Part shown: piece by piece, positions 9,667 to 20,816 of the stretch
Position numbering within the stretch: the stretch's first letter is position 1
How the letters are laid out: every line of letters begins with the position of its first letter
Source of the DNA: Sialis fuliginosa
Lineage: Eukaryota; Arthropoda; Insecta; Megaloptera; Sialidae
Assembly (NCBI GenBank): GCA_961205875.1
Contig: OY540821.1
Location: forward strand, 682,001-746,000
DNA: 64,000 nt
Reading direction: 5' to 3'
Program-made: the position numbers and the translations under genes
Notes under the pieces: generated by a model
What the model was told of the DNA's origin: nothing
The model's input: only the letters and a program-made list of their open reading frames with translations
The model's database searches: none

Positions 9667-11760
9667 TTATTCATTAGAATGTGTTAATTTATGTCTATTC
9701 AAATGACTTTTAATTTTGCTACTATATTCACAATGCTCGCATTTAAAAGGTCGCTCATTAGAATGTGTTAATTTATGAATATTCAAATCACTTTTTCGTA
9801 TAGAACTATAATCACATTGCTCGCATTTAAAAGGTCGCTCATTAGAATGTATTAATTTATGTGAATTCAAATGTCTTTCTTTTTTGCTACTATATTCACA
9901 CTGCACGCATTTAAAAGGTCGTTCATTAGAATGTATTAATTTATGTTTATTCAAATAACTTTTTCGTGAACAACTATATTCACATAGCTCGCATTTAAAA
10001 GGTCGCTCGTTAGAATGTGTTAATTTATGCCTATTCAAATAAGGTATATTTTTGCAACTAAATTCACATTGCTCGCATTTGAAAGGTCGGTCATTAGAAT
10101 GTTTTATAATATGTTTATTCAAATAACTTTGTAGTGTACAACTAAATTCACACTGCTCGCATTTAAAAGGTCGCTCGTTAGAATGTGTTAATTTATGTAA
10201 ATTCAATTGACTTTTAATTTTGCAACTAAATTCACACTGGTCGCATTTGAAAGGTCGCTCATTAGAATGTTTTAATTTATGTGTATTCAAATAACTTTTT
10301 AGTGTACAACTAAAGTCACATTGCTCGCATTTAAAAGGTCGCTCGTTAGAATGTATAGATTTATGTCTCTTCAACTGACTTTTAGTTTTGCTACTATATT
10401 CACACTGCTCGCATTTAAAAACTCGCTCATTAGAATGTGTTAATTTATGCGTATTCAAATAAGGTATATATTTGCAACTAAATTCACACTGGTCGCATTT
10501 GAAAGGTCGCTCATTAGAATGGTTTAATTTATGTCTATTCAAAGTATTTTTTCGCCTACAGCTGTATTCACACTGCTCGCATTTAAAAGGTCGCTCGTTA
10601 GAATGTGTCAATTGGTGTCTATTAAAACGTTTTTTATTATTGCTACTATATTCACACTGCTCGCATTTAAAATGTCGGTCATTAGAATGTTTTAATTTAT
10701 GTCTCTTCAAACTACCTTTGTGTTTACAACTAAATTCACACTGGTCGCATTTAAAAGGTCGCTCATTAGAATGTGTTAATTTATGTGTATTCAAAATACT
10801 TATTAGTGTACAACTAAATTCACATTGCTCGCATTTAAAAGGTCGCTCGTTAGAATGTACAGATTTATGTCTATTCAACTGACTTTTAATTTTGCAACTA
10901 TATTCACACTGCTCGCATTTAAAAGGTCGCTCATTAGAATGTGTTAATATATGTGTATTCAAAATACTTATTAGTGTACAACTAAATTCACATTGCTCGC
11001 ATTTAAAATGTCGGTCATTAGAATGTTTTAATTTATGTCTCTTCAAACTACCTTTGTGTTTACAACTAAATTCACACTGCTCGCATTTAAAAGGTCGCTC
11101 ATTAGAATGTGTTAATATATGTGTATTCAAAATACTTATTTGTGTACAACTAAATGCACATTGCTCGCATTTAAAAGGTCGCTCGTTATAATGTATAGAT
11201 TTATGTCTATTCAACTGACTTTTAATTTTGCAACTATATTCACACTGCTCGCATTTAAAAGGTCGCTCATTAGAATGTGTCAATTTATGTGCATTCAAAT
11301 ATCTTTTAGTTTTGAAACTAATTTCACACTGGTCGCATTTAAAAGGTCGCTCATTAGAATGTAACATTTTATGTGAATCCAAATCACCTTTAATTTTGAA
11401 ACTAAAATCACACAAGTCGCATTTAAAATTTCGGTCATTAGAATGTATTAATTTATGTCTTTTCAAATTAGATTTTTGTATGCAACTATAATCACACTGC
11501 TCGCATTTAAAAGGTCGCTCATTAGAATGTGTTAATTCATGCGATTGTAAAATATATTTCTTTTTAAATTCTTTCAGGCAGAGATTACATTTATACTTCT
11601 TTAAATTGTCACTCCGGTTAGTAAATATATAATCAGTATCATTTTCATCGCTTGAATTTGAATATTGATCACTTGTTTCTTCACTAAGGTCTTCATTTTC
11701 CGTTGGTTCATTTTTAATGTCGATGTCTGCAACATTTTCTTGTTTAATTTCCAAGTCTTC
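9667..11760 (-). CDS. Z2 exon 2: 23-finger C2H2 zinc-finger protein
   Basis: Probable nuclear DNA-binding protein of the poly-C2H2 class; target unknown. The exon opens after the acceptor TTTTGCAG (AG at 11761-11762) with EDLEIKQENVADID, an acidic module with psi-K-x-E motifs (IKQE, IKNE), followed by a Ser/Asp-rich spacer. Then come 23 fingers, nearly all of the form C-x2-C-x12-H-x3-H, joined by (T/K/I)HSNERPFKC linkers instead of the usual TGEKP. The frame runs to TAA at 9667-9669, ending immediately after the last linker. Fingers 5-7 and 9-11 have matching helix-side residues (KIKSQ, T.ISI, KHKGS), and 14-17 partly echo 17-19, so the array grew by block duplication. Exon 2 encodes 697 residues; with E1 at 14755-14856 the product would be 731. 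The E1 pairing is inferred from phase 0 and strand. Reading frame is intact throughout, which suggests a live gene. Confidence 0.9.
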   Translation of the reverse strand, partial: EDLEIKQENVADIDIKNEPTENEDLSEETSDQYSNSSDENDTDYIFTNRSDNLKKYKCNLCLKEFKKKYILQSHELTHSNERPFKCEQCDYSCIQKSNLKRHKLIHSNDRNFKCDLCDFSFKIKGDLDSHKMLHSNERPFKCDQCEISFKTKRYLNAHKLTHSNERPFKCEQCEYSCKIKSQLNRHKSIHYNERPFKCEQCAFSCTQISILNTHILTHSNERPFKCEQCEFSCKHKGSLKRHKLKHSNDRHFKCEQCEFSCTLISILNTHILTHSNERPFKCEQCEYSCKIKSQLNRHKSVHSNERPFKCEQCEFSCTLISILNTHKLTHSNERPFKCDQCEFSCKHKGSLKRHKLKHSNDRHFKCEQCEYSSNNKKRFNRHQLTHSNERPFKCEQCEYSCRRKNTLNRHKLNHSNERPFKCDQCEFSCKYIPYLNTHKLTHSNERVFKCEQCEYSSKTKSQLKRHKSIHSNERPFKCEQCDFSCTLKSYLNTHKLKHSNERPFKCDQCEFSCKIKSQLNLHKLTHSNERPFKCEQCEFSCTLQSYLNKHIIKHSNDRPFKCEQCEFSCKNIPYLNRHKLTHSNERPFKCELCEYSCSRKSYLNKHKLIHSNERPFKCVQCEYSSKKERHLNSHKLIHSNERPFKCEQCDYSSIRKSDLNIHKLTHSNERPFKCEHCEYSSKIKSHLNRHKLTHSNE

Positions 11761-11802
11761 CTGCAAAACGACAATTTGAGTATTAATATTTCCGGTTTAT
11801 AT

Positions 11803-12002
11803 CACTAGCGTACCGATTGGGGGAAGGTAAAAGGGGCATTTACCCCAGGCGGCAGTTTGTTAAGGGCGGTAAAATTGTGAATTGGGACGGCAAATTCTAA
11901 GAAAAAATTTCTTCAATTTTCATACTAACCATATATTGCAGGGGGTGGGGGGGTTGAATTTGCCATCTGTCCCAGGCGGCAGATACCTACGGTACGCCAC
12001 TG
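11803..12002. mobile_element. 200-bp hAT-like MITE beside the Z2 acceptor
   Basis: Ends CACTAGCGTACCG and CGGTACGCCACTG form 13-bp imperfect inverted repeats. Flanks are GTTTATAT (11795-11802) and GTTTACAT (12003-12010), an 8-bp duplication with one mismatch, as in hAT. The interior has G-rich GGGGGTGGGGGGG and GGCGGCAG. The element begins only 42 bases upstream of the splice acceptor of Z2 exon 2. Confidence 0.85.
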
Positions 12003-12711
12003 GTTTACATGTCTCGATATTGGTGCAAGTGGTTAGTACTAATGATTAGCTCTTAGCTCGTGTAAACGAGGCTTTATCTTTTATCGAGTATTTTATTGTC
12101 TTTAATTTTTTCCTGAGCTAAATAGGCGAGCGGATTACAGTTATTTTGAGTACACTAACCGACCAATCGACGTTCTAGTGGCTAAAAATTATTTTATTAA
12201 ATTCTTTATATTTTTCTGAGAAAAAACATCTATACCTATACATGATATTTTTATATGCGGTCCTTCAATAGGTATACACATTTTTTTGTTTAATAAATCT
12301 AAATCTGCATTAAAAAATCTGAAAAAAATATGTAAGCCTCATTGGATTAAAATGAACATTTTTTGTCTCATAAACATTTTTTTTAAATCAATAGTTTTGA
12401 AGATAAAAAATATTTTAACTTTAAAAATAGCGAAAAATTCGTATATTTGAGATTTTTTTTCTCGGAAACAAATTGTTCAATCAGAATAAATCAAAAACAA
12501 AAAGAATCAGCCAATTTTAAACTACAACTATTTTTTTTTTTCATTTTGATTATTACTGTAATTAAATGTAAAAACTTCATTAGAGCCGACTCACTCTTTG
12601 TACCGTAAATTGATATCATGGCTGGCTACAACATTAGTTTAATAATTGAAATATTTAAATACTGGGATGAAAGCTTCAATAAAAACACTCTAGAATATTT
12701 TTATTGCACAT

Positions 12712-12840
12712 TTATTTGTCACAATTATTTTCTTTATTTTTACACTTATCAGAACATCTACAAACTGAACAACATTTTAAATCTAAATCCAAACAAGAGC
12801 ATGTTTTAGTTGTACAAGAAAATTTTCCGCAACAAGAACA
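12712..12840 (-). pseudogene. Cys-rich CXC-like coding remnant at a palindrome centre
   Basis: Minus-strand frame reads CSCCGKFSCTTKTCSC, then LDLDLKCCSVCRCSDKC, then KNKENNCDK and a stop at 12712: 12 cysteines in about 45 residues. Spacing of the type C-x-C-x6-C-x3-C-x-C-x3-C-x-N resembles CXC/CRC-like Cys clusters at the C-terminus of some transposon proteins; this is a pattern resemblance only. Part of the frame lies in the inverted arm. Probably the end of a lost transposon ORF. Confidence 0.4.
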
Positions 12841-13507
12841 AAAATATTTTTTGTAGATTGTCTGATAAGTGTAATAATAAAGAAAATAATTGTGACAAAC
12901 AAATGTATAATAAAATTTTTCTTAATTTGTATTTTTATTGAAGTTTTCATGTCGGTATTTAAATATTTCAATTATTAAACGAATGTTGTAGTCAGCCATG
13001 ATATCAATTTATGGCGTAAAGAGTGAGTTCGGCTCTAATGAAGTTTTTACATTTAATTACAGTAATAATCAAAATGAAAAAAAGTCTGGTTATAGTTTAA
13101 AGTTGGCTGATTCTTTTTGTTTTTGATTTATTCTGATTGAACAATTAGTTTCCGAGAAAAAAATCTCAAATATACGAATTTTTCGTTATTTTTAAAGTTA
13201 AAATATTTTTTATCTTCAAAACTATTTATTTTAAAAAAAAGTTTATGAGACAAAAAATGTTCATTTCAATCCAATGAAGCTGACATAATTTTTTCAGATT
13301 TTTTAATGCAGATTTAGATTTATTAAACAAAAAAATGTGTGTACCTATTGAAAGAACGCATAAAAAAATATCATGTATATAAATGTTTTTTCTCAGAAAA
13401 ATATGTATAAAGAATTTAATAAAATAATTTTTAGCCACTAGAACGTCGATTGATCGGTTAGTATCATTTCTAAGCGAGCTAGACTGGATAATCCGCTCGC
13501 CTAAAAT

Positions 13508-13897
13508 GTTTGAATAAGTTTATGGAACACAAAAATATATTTTATTCATTTATCATAGAATAAACCGCTTACGAAAAATAACGATGTTAAAGAAAGCATG
13601 CAGAATTTTACTTAATACGGATGCTTCAAATTACACAAAATAAATTGATATTCCTGTTCTATGGTTAAAGGTAAGAAAAAAAATTCATGTACATATACCA
13701 CCTTTAAATGGCTATTTGTTGGATGAATTTTTGGAGGTATGTTTATATAAATTTTTTGTAATTTGAAGCATCCGTATTAAGTAAAATTCTGCATGCTTTC
13801 TTTTGCATCGATATTTCTCGTAAACGGTTTATCCTATGATAAATGAGCAAAGTATATTTTTGTGTATTTTGTGTCACATAATTTTATTCATACGTTT
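13508..13897. mobile_element. ~390-bp palindrome nested in the larger one
   Basis: The arms share GCATCCGTATTAAGTAAAAT and GCATGCTTTCTTT (about 13590-13630 and 13767-13805), as well as TTTATCATAGAATAAACCG and its counterpart. It interrupts the right arm of the 12070-13945 palindrome between CGCTCGCCTAAAA and TTTAACTCAGGA, while the left arm reads through that junction. Confidence 0.75.
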
Positions 13898-13945
13898 AAC
13901 TCAGGAACAAATTAAAGAACAAAAAAATACTCGATAAAAATCGAT

Positions 13946-14681
13946 GGACCTACTTGCCCCATACAGTCCTGGTTTAAATTATAATTGGTTAATACTGGAA
14001 ATCGATAACACTTAATAATACTAAATCCTGTACCAAATTTTATAACTATATCACAATGGATTCTCAAGATATTAAATAAAAACTAATTTTGAATAAAGTC
14101 TTTGGAGGGCTGTAGCCACATCGCGAAAAATTTCCGGACAATGTTCATATAATGTTTTTTGCTAAAAATATTTTTCTTAATTTACTGTTCAAATTTGGCA
14201 CGACAGTGCTGAATCACCCTGTATATGGGAATTATCAATAATGTTATAAACTAACGCACATGCAAGAATATTGTTGCTTATAACGATAAGTAAATAATTT
14301 ATTTAATAGTATATTAACGAACACTGAAAATATGTACTGTATTGGTTAATGTTGAAAAATAAAGAAACCAAATAACTTCGCTTTAAAAAAATATTCTTAT
14401 TTTATAGTTAAATGTTTCTAATCAACGAAATAATAATCATTTTGTACATTTTTTTATTACTTGAAAATTGATTTGACTAAACGTTAACCATTTTAGCCCA
14501 AAATTTAGCCCCTATTTAATGAGTCATAAGAAACACCCACGATAAATAACCGAAAATAGTTTATCCACACAATTTTTAGCCCTGACTGGAACAACCCATA
14601 TTTATAACGAAAATAATACGATTGTTTTGGAGCCGCTGTTTTAATTATCTTTATACGCATGCGCGTCAAATGTCAAACAAT
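13946..14681. other. Z2 intron, no element recognised
   Basis: AT-rich intronic DNA if Z2 is spliced as proposed. A TACGCATGCGCGTC palindrome lies near 14653-14666. No ORF or inverted repeat of note. Confidence 0.45.
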
Positions 14682-15075
14682 ACATGATGTACTCGCTGTC
14701 AACATTTAACCTTTATTTATTAATATAATTATTTAACTATTTATTTTTCATTACCTGATATTCTTGTTTATAATACGTTGCAAACTCATCAAAAGTTTCA
14801 ATATCTTGCAGAAGATCGATTTCTTCTTTTATATCTTCTTGTTTCACAGGAAACATTTTTATACACTTTCAATTTTGAGGTCCAATCTCACAATATAAAT
14901 TATACTAATAAGTAAAACTACAACTGTGGACTACGATATCAAAACAATATTAACAGATTCAGTGAGAACTATCGCACAATATTAATCAGAATAATACAAC
15001 GAATATAGCAATTACACCTAGAGTTATTTTAATGGCGGACATCTGCTAAACTGTTACATACCAGCGTTTCTCAAC
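14682..15075. repeat. Segmental duplication, right copy (Z2 side)
   Basis: Counterpart of 6230-6584 plus 8262-8300. It provides the uninterrupted version of the Z1 5' flank and so the empty site for the insertion at 6585-8259. It includes Z2 E1 and about 200 bases of likely promoter/5' UTR with the AATGGCGGACATCTG motif. Confidence 0.8.
14755..14856 (-). CDS. Z2 exon 1: acidic N-terminal module
   Basis: ATG at 14856-14854 opens 34 codons, MFPVKQEDIKEEIDLL, then QDIETFDEFATYYKQEYQ, ending at CAG|GTAATG (donor at 14754-14753) in phase 0. The downstream acceptor at 11761-11762 is also phase 0 and continues EDLEIKQE. VKQE, IKEE and YKQE motifs fit the psi-K-x-E consensus for SUMO attachment; function is inferred. 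The start is chosen because five intact paralogous E1 copies share MF-x-VKQE. The proposed intron is about 3 kb and mostly transposon. Confidence 0.75.
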
Positions 15076-16321
15076 AGTCTATTGAATTGGTCAACAACCG
15101 ACAGTGTCTTTTCAATTAAAATATATTAATGATGATATCGTGATATTGTAATTATATTAACGATTTACTGCACTAGTTATTAAAATAAAAACTATTGATT
15201 AATATTTAAAATCCAAAGCAATAAACGTTGACAATTAAAGTTGATCATTAAAAACAACTTTAAAAAAATATCTGCCATGGGAGCCACGGAACTTTCTTAT
15301 ACGTAAAACTAGTGTGTTTAATATATGGTTATACTGAGAGTGAACAGTACGTCATTCTAATTTTATTTAAAAAATCATCACTAACTAATAAAAGATAGAA
15401 TAAAATAAATGGGACATGAATTAAAGATAATAATATTCTCTATCAAATCAATTGTTTTGAACGTAATTACTTAATCGGAAAATTTTCAAATGGTACGAAT
15501 AAAAAAATGTTTTAGATATATTCCAGACTTTCTATGCAAAAAGTACTTAAAATAGGAATTTTTAGGTACAATTTTGCTACTTACAGGATATGTTACAATT
15601 GTGATTTTGAATGGTACCCTATGTTTGCTCCAATTTTGGTTGTTCGCGACAGAGGTTAACCATAGTTCAATTGCAAAATTCTGATTTTTGCTAAATAACG
15701 GTCTAAATAAGTAATATACAAAAAAAAGTTTCAAATAAGTTATTCGCTATAAAATACCCTACAACCTCCATTTTGAAAAAAAATCATTTTTATATCCGCT
15801 ACATTGAAAAAAATTGATGAAAACACACTTTTAATCAGCTGTAACAACTAATAAAGTTTAAAGTTTTTTAAGTTGATACCCCTGGAAAATAAACATTCTG
15901 TAGTACAGAACATTCACTGAAAATTAGGACATGATATTTTCAATTGTTTTTGTTTTATTAAATTGTTAATAATGGAATTATGCTTGTCTTTGATTAACAA
16001 TAAAAGTTTTTGTTTTGTAAAACTGTTAGTAAATGTTCCCAAAGACTTATATAATCGATTGTCGCCATAAAAAAGTAAAAATTTTCAATTCTTTGGCAAA
16101 CGGTAGCACTAAAATCTTATTGTTAAGTTAGTGATAATTAATTTACAGCAAAAAATATATTTTTTGGTAAAGATTCAGGACGTTGGGGGAAGGGTATAAT
16201 TATTGGCCATTTAAGAAAAAAACTCGAAAGAAACAATAGTTATTCCTTTAATATAAGTGATAAATGGAATAATAATACAGTAATATGTTCATAATTTAGT
16301 ACTTTATTAATGGTATATGTC
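15076..16321. other. Spacer between Z2 and repeats, no gene seen
   Basis: AT-rich. The longest minus ORF (15486-15734) has no recognisable domain and is judged chance. No inverted repeat longer than about 20 bases noticed. Confidence 0.45.
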
Positions 16322-16500
16322 ATGGGCGCCGGGAGGGGGGGGTGCAAGGAGGTGCACTTGCACCCCCCTGGCAAAAATGAAAAAACAAAAAAATTAAGAA
16401 ATACAATTTTTAATTCAAAATTCAGGTCCTTTTTTTTTAGTCATGTTAAATGGATTACAATTTTAATATTACAAAATTAAAAATTCTTGCTTCACGTGAA
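16322..16500. mobile_element. Partial 'CATGGGCGCCGG' repeat, one end only
   Basis: Begins CATGGGCGCCGGGAGGGG and continues with GTGCAAGGAGGTGCACTTGC. The same end is found inverted at about 32400-32455, where a second end exists. Only about 170 bases match, so this is a truncated copy. Confidence 0.65.
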
Positions 16501-16689
16501 AATTTTTTATACACTTAGGTCCAATCTTACAATATATTGTGTATAATTTGTCAAACATCACACGCTAGCCGTTAGTACCACAGAAAATTAAATAAATTAG
16601 TACCAACTGCAATATTATACTTGGTACTAATCATCAGCTTAGAAATAAATCATTCAGATAAAATAAAATGAAATTATTAAAATGTTATG

Positions 16690-16875
16690 TTATGTTAAGT
16701 ATCACTGCTCTAGTTCACACATACAGCTACAGAACGTAGAGAATGCGCATGCGCGGAAACTGTAAAGCTAGCCTCACACGACGATAGATTTTGGATTGCT
16801 TACGGGGCGCTGTGATGGCAGCTACGATGGTTAGTTGTATGTGTGAACTACAGCAGTGATACTCAACATTTTTAA
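16690..16875. repeat. Inverted pair of the zinc-finger promoter block
   Basis: GTATCACTGCTCTAGTTCAC at about 16700-16719 is the complement of the block found upstream of Z3, Z5 and Z6 E1. A second copy in the other orientation (GTGTGAACTACAGCAGTGAT) lies at 16842-16861. GCGCATGCGC lies at 16745-16754. No E1-like exon is adjacent, so this is an orphan promoter fragment or a mobile element whose end served as promoter elsewhere. Confidence 0.65.
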
Positions 16876-17034
16876 TCATTTCATTTTATTTTATCTGATC
16901 GATTTATTTCTAAGCTAATGATTGCAATTTCTTATAACAATAAATAATAATAATTATACTTTAGTGATTGACGGCATTGAACAAATTAGCTGCTAATTAT
17001 CTGCTAATTTCAATATTAGAACTGCAGAAACATA
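16876..17034. other. Short AT-rich spacer
   Basis: No feature recognised. Confidence 0.4.
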
Positions 17035-17618
17035 AACTCATCAAAAAAATAAAGGATAATTTTTAAAAAGCAAATTTTTTACGAATTTTTAAACAGTTTT
17101 TAATTGACTGATATCATTAGAAAGCTGAACGTGTTATCTTTAAAATGATTACATACGATTTTGTAAATAGCAATTTATTCCTCCCATGATTTTCGTTTTT
17201 AAAACACGTAAAAAAACGGTATTTTCTCATTTTTTAGTTATCTGGCCGCTATTTTGTCAAAAATGGCGAAACCTTAAATGTAAAAGTGTTTTATCTGAAT
17301 TAATAGTGTCCTAAAAAGTTATCTAAAATTGCAAGTTCCTGCGATTTTTATTTCTTCATGTTTACAGCTGTCAATTTTTTTATTTAACTAAAATTTTTTT
17401 TTTCCATCTTTTTTAGCGTTGAACAACAATAAGAAATGGAATTTTTTTAAATTACCATATTTCCGCGAAAAATGATTCAATTCTAATAAGCCAGTACTTT
17501 TTTTGAAGCTGATACTTTCTAGTTTTTGAATAATAAACAATATTTTTTGATCGTACCCCACTATTCCGTGCCAAGCGTTCAAAGAAAATGATTTATGGAT
17601 TCTAAGATGGTTTGTATA

Positions 17619-19928
17619 CACTCACGGAAAAAATTAAAGGACCACTTTTATTTTTCGAAAAAATTGCTCATTTTCAAAGTAATGCCGATAGGTCAAATAT
17701 GATCCATTTTTTACTTATAAGATATGAAAATTGAAGGAAATTTTATCATCTTTTCGGATTTAGGGGTATATTTGTTTTATTAAACTTATTATTGTGACCA
17801 AATCGCGGTTTAATAAAAAATAAAAAAATTGATTTTTTTTTGCAATTTTGAAAGATGCCCACGGGGATGTTAAATTTTTTTTCTAAAATTTCAAGATAAC
17901 CATTTTGTAGGAAATTTGTTCAGCTTTTATACGCTTTTTCAAATTTGTTTTATAATTTTTTGGTGTTACGATATTCGAGTTTGAATGAAAAAAGTACCAA
18001 AAAGTTTTAAACGACCATAAAGAGCCTAATGTTAGTCGCACAGAAAAGAAAAAAAAGAATATTAAAGCTTAAATAATCACCTATTGTCTAGTAGCATTTA
18101 TAAAATGTTTAATTTTAACTTAACCCTTCAAATACGAAAAACAAAACAGTGTTCGAATTTAAATAATCCTGTAAAAATAACCTTTTTTTAATCATAGATC
18201 TAATGTTTAAAATGTATCCAGAAATTAAGTTCTATCAAAGAATATGAAAATTAGACTTATTACCTTCTATGTGAACAAAGGTTCCAGTAAAAATCTTTTA
18301 ATTTGGCTGAGAAATTGCATTTTGAATTTTTTGTATACGTTTAGGATTTGACCGTACTTTTTATAACAAGTTTTTCTTTGGGATTTTTTTTTTCGAAAAA
18401 CAATCAATTTTTGAGAAAAATTGTAAGAAGGAAAAAGTTTTTCTTTCTTGTTAAAGAATATTCATAATTTTTTTCAGATGTTTTATATCAATATTATGGG
18501 ATTAAATTTATTTTTAATAGGGTACTTTTTCATTCAAACTTGAATATCTTGTCATAAAAAAATGTGACAATCATTTTTTAAAAAGCATTTTGAAGCTGAG
18601 AAAATTTACTAAATGATGAATATCATGGAATTTTGAAAAAAAAAATAATCATACATCCTCGTGTGAAATTTCTATAACTGCAAATAAATAATTAATTTTT
18701 TTAGTCAACTACGTGTGGACCAAAAAAATTCAGTTACTTTGAACGAATAAGCGGTGAAAATTCAATGAAAATTAATTTAACTGTCGAAATCAAGAGTCTT
18801 TAATATGTTGTTGAACGTTTTTTCATGACCACACGCAGATGACTGAAATTAAAAATTGAAATTTTTTGTAATTATGGAAGTTTCACACGGGGATGTATGA
18901 TTATTTTTTTTTCAAAATTCCATGATATTCATCATTTAGTAAATTTTCTCAGCTTCAAAATGCTTTTTAAAAAATGATTGTCACATTTTTTTATGACAAG
19001 ATATTCAAGTTTGAATGAAAAAGTACCCTATTAAAAATAAATTTAATCCCATAATATTGATATAAAACATCTGAAAAAAATTATGAATATTCTTTAATAA
19101 GAAAGAAAAACTTTTTCCTTCCTACAATTTTTCTCAAAAATTGATTGTTTTTCAAAAAAAAAATCCCAAAGAAAAACTTGTTATAAAAAGTACGGTCAAA
19201 TCCTAAACGTATACAAAAAATTCAAGATGCAATTTCTCAGCCAAATTAAAAGATTTTTACTGGAACCTTTGTTCACATAGAAGGTAATAAGTCTAATTTT
19301 CATATTCTTTGATAGAACTTAATTTCTGGATACATTTTAAACATTAGATCTATGATTAAAAAAAGGTTATTTTTACAGGATTATTTAAATTCGAACACTG
19401 TTTTGTTTTTCGTATTTGAAGGGTTAAGTTAAAATTAAACATTTTATAAATGCTATTAGACAATAGGTGATTATTTAAGCTTTAATATTCTTTTTTTTAT
19501 TTTCTGTGCGACTCACATTAGGCCCTTTATGGTTGTTTAAAACTTTTTGGTACTTTTTTCATTCAAACTCGAATATCGTAACACCAAAAAATTATAAAAC
19601 AAATTTGAAAAAGCGTTTTAAAGCTGAACAAATTTCCTACAAAATGGTTATCTTGAAATTTTAGAAAAAAAATTTAACATCCCCGTGGGTATCTTTCAAA
19701 ATTGCAAAAAAAAAGAATTTTTTTTATTTTTTATTAAACCGCGATTTGGTCACAATAATAAGTTTAATAAAACAAATATACCCCTAAATTCGAAAAGATG
19801 ATAAAATTTCCTTCAATTTTCATATCCTATAAGTAAAAAATGGATCATATTTGACCTATCGGCATTACTTTGAAAATGAGCAATTTTTTCGAAAAATAAA
19901 AGTGGTCCTTTAATTTTTTCCGTGAGTG
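17619..19928. mobile_element. P1 copy 2, nested in P2
   Basis: Same ends as the element at 1866-3969 (CACTCACGGAAAAAATTAAA). Flanks read GGTTTGTATA|...|TAGAAC; the opposite P2 arm (about 20917-20930) reads GTTCTATACAAACC, the exact empty site with a single TA. Inverted arms meet near 18.77 kb. Confidence 0.9.
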
Positions 19929-20370
19929 TAGAACAAAAACAATTTTGAAAATGTCTCGATGACATTTAATAATTTTTTAAGCAAAAAAAATTAGCGGTAT
20001 TAAAATGTTATTTTTACGCAGTAACAATAGACTCAATATTGGAAAAATCTGAATGTAAAAAATTGAGTACAATGTTAAAATCGGCAATATCAACAAATAA
20101 ATGAATTCAGAAACGCGAGAATAGAACCCTTCAAAATGTTTTTATCAAATTTCTCAGTAAAAAATTTATTTGCACTCTACAGACATTCTCAAAATTTATC
20201 ATACTCCACACGAAATTTTTTACTGAGAAATTTGATAAAAACATTTTGAAGGGTTCTATTCTCGCGTTTCTGAATTCCGCTTATCATTTATTTGTTATTA
20301 TTGCCGATTTTAACATTGTACTCAATTTTTTTTCATTCGCAGATTTTTCCAATATTGAGTCTATATATTG

Positions 20371-20816
20371 TAGTGATGTAACGAATGTATGATTTTAAAC
20401 ATTCGCGAATGCGAATGCGAATATTGACTTGTTGTTTTTTTAATTTTTTAAGAATTTGTTTAAAATAATTTTGTTTATATTAAAATAGATACTTAAAAAG
20501 AATATTTATATTTTGTGTTCTGAATAATTTAATTTGTTGAGAAATGTTTTTTTTATTCTTTAAGAATTTGTTTAAAATATAAAAAAAAGTCACTAGACAT
20601 ATTCTAGTTTTTTCAGTAAGTATTTAAAAAATAGGTATGCAAAAATAAATGTTGACTGTTATTAAGTTCTAAAAAATAATTATTTAATATAATAGATAAA
20701 AATATATTTTTTTTATTACAAAAAGATGTAATATTCGCACATTTTCTTGCGAATGCGAATGTTAAAAAATGTGCGAATATTCGCGAATGCGAATGCGAAT
20801 ATTCGTTACATCACTA
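20371..20816. mobile_element. hAT-like element nested in P2
   Basis: Ends TAGTGATGTAACGAAT and its complement. The right flank begins GTCTATTG; the left flank is GTCTATATATTG, the same 8-mer with an ATAT expansion. The opposite P2 arm (20015-20050) has the empty site CAATAGAC once. Subterminal DNA consists of GCGAATGCGAATATTCG-type repeats. Confidence 0.85.

Larger units (their letters stand above)
12070..13945. mobile_element. Large palindromic element in the Z2 intron
   Basis: The arms run from about 12076 to 12800 and from about 12830 to 13945. Outer ends share TTTTATCGAGTATTTT, and inner blocks share TAGTGGCTAAAAATTA and CGAGCGGATTA. The right arm is interrupted by a second, smaller palindrome (about 13508-13897), with outer similarity resuming at AACTCAGGAA. 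No clear target duplication. The centre keeps a Cys-rich coding remnant. Confidence 0.8.

Noticed and set aside
10472-11491. Plus-strand ORFs with repeated HLKGRSLECVNLC-type peptides, and the similar one at 52681-53295
   Set aside because: They are the antisense shadows of the repetitive C2H2 codons in Z2 and Z6; the repeat period equals one finger (84 bases) and no start context or splice signal supports them.
12618-12971. ORFs MAGYNISLIIEIFKYW... and MKYLNTDMKTS... as paired genes
   Set aside because: They are the two arms of one palindrome read in opposite directions; only the Cys-rich centre looks coding.
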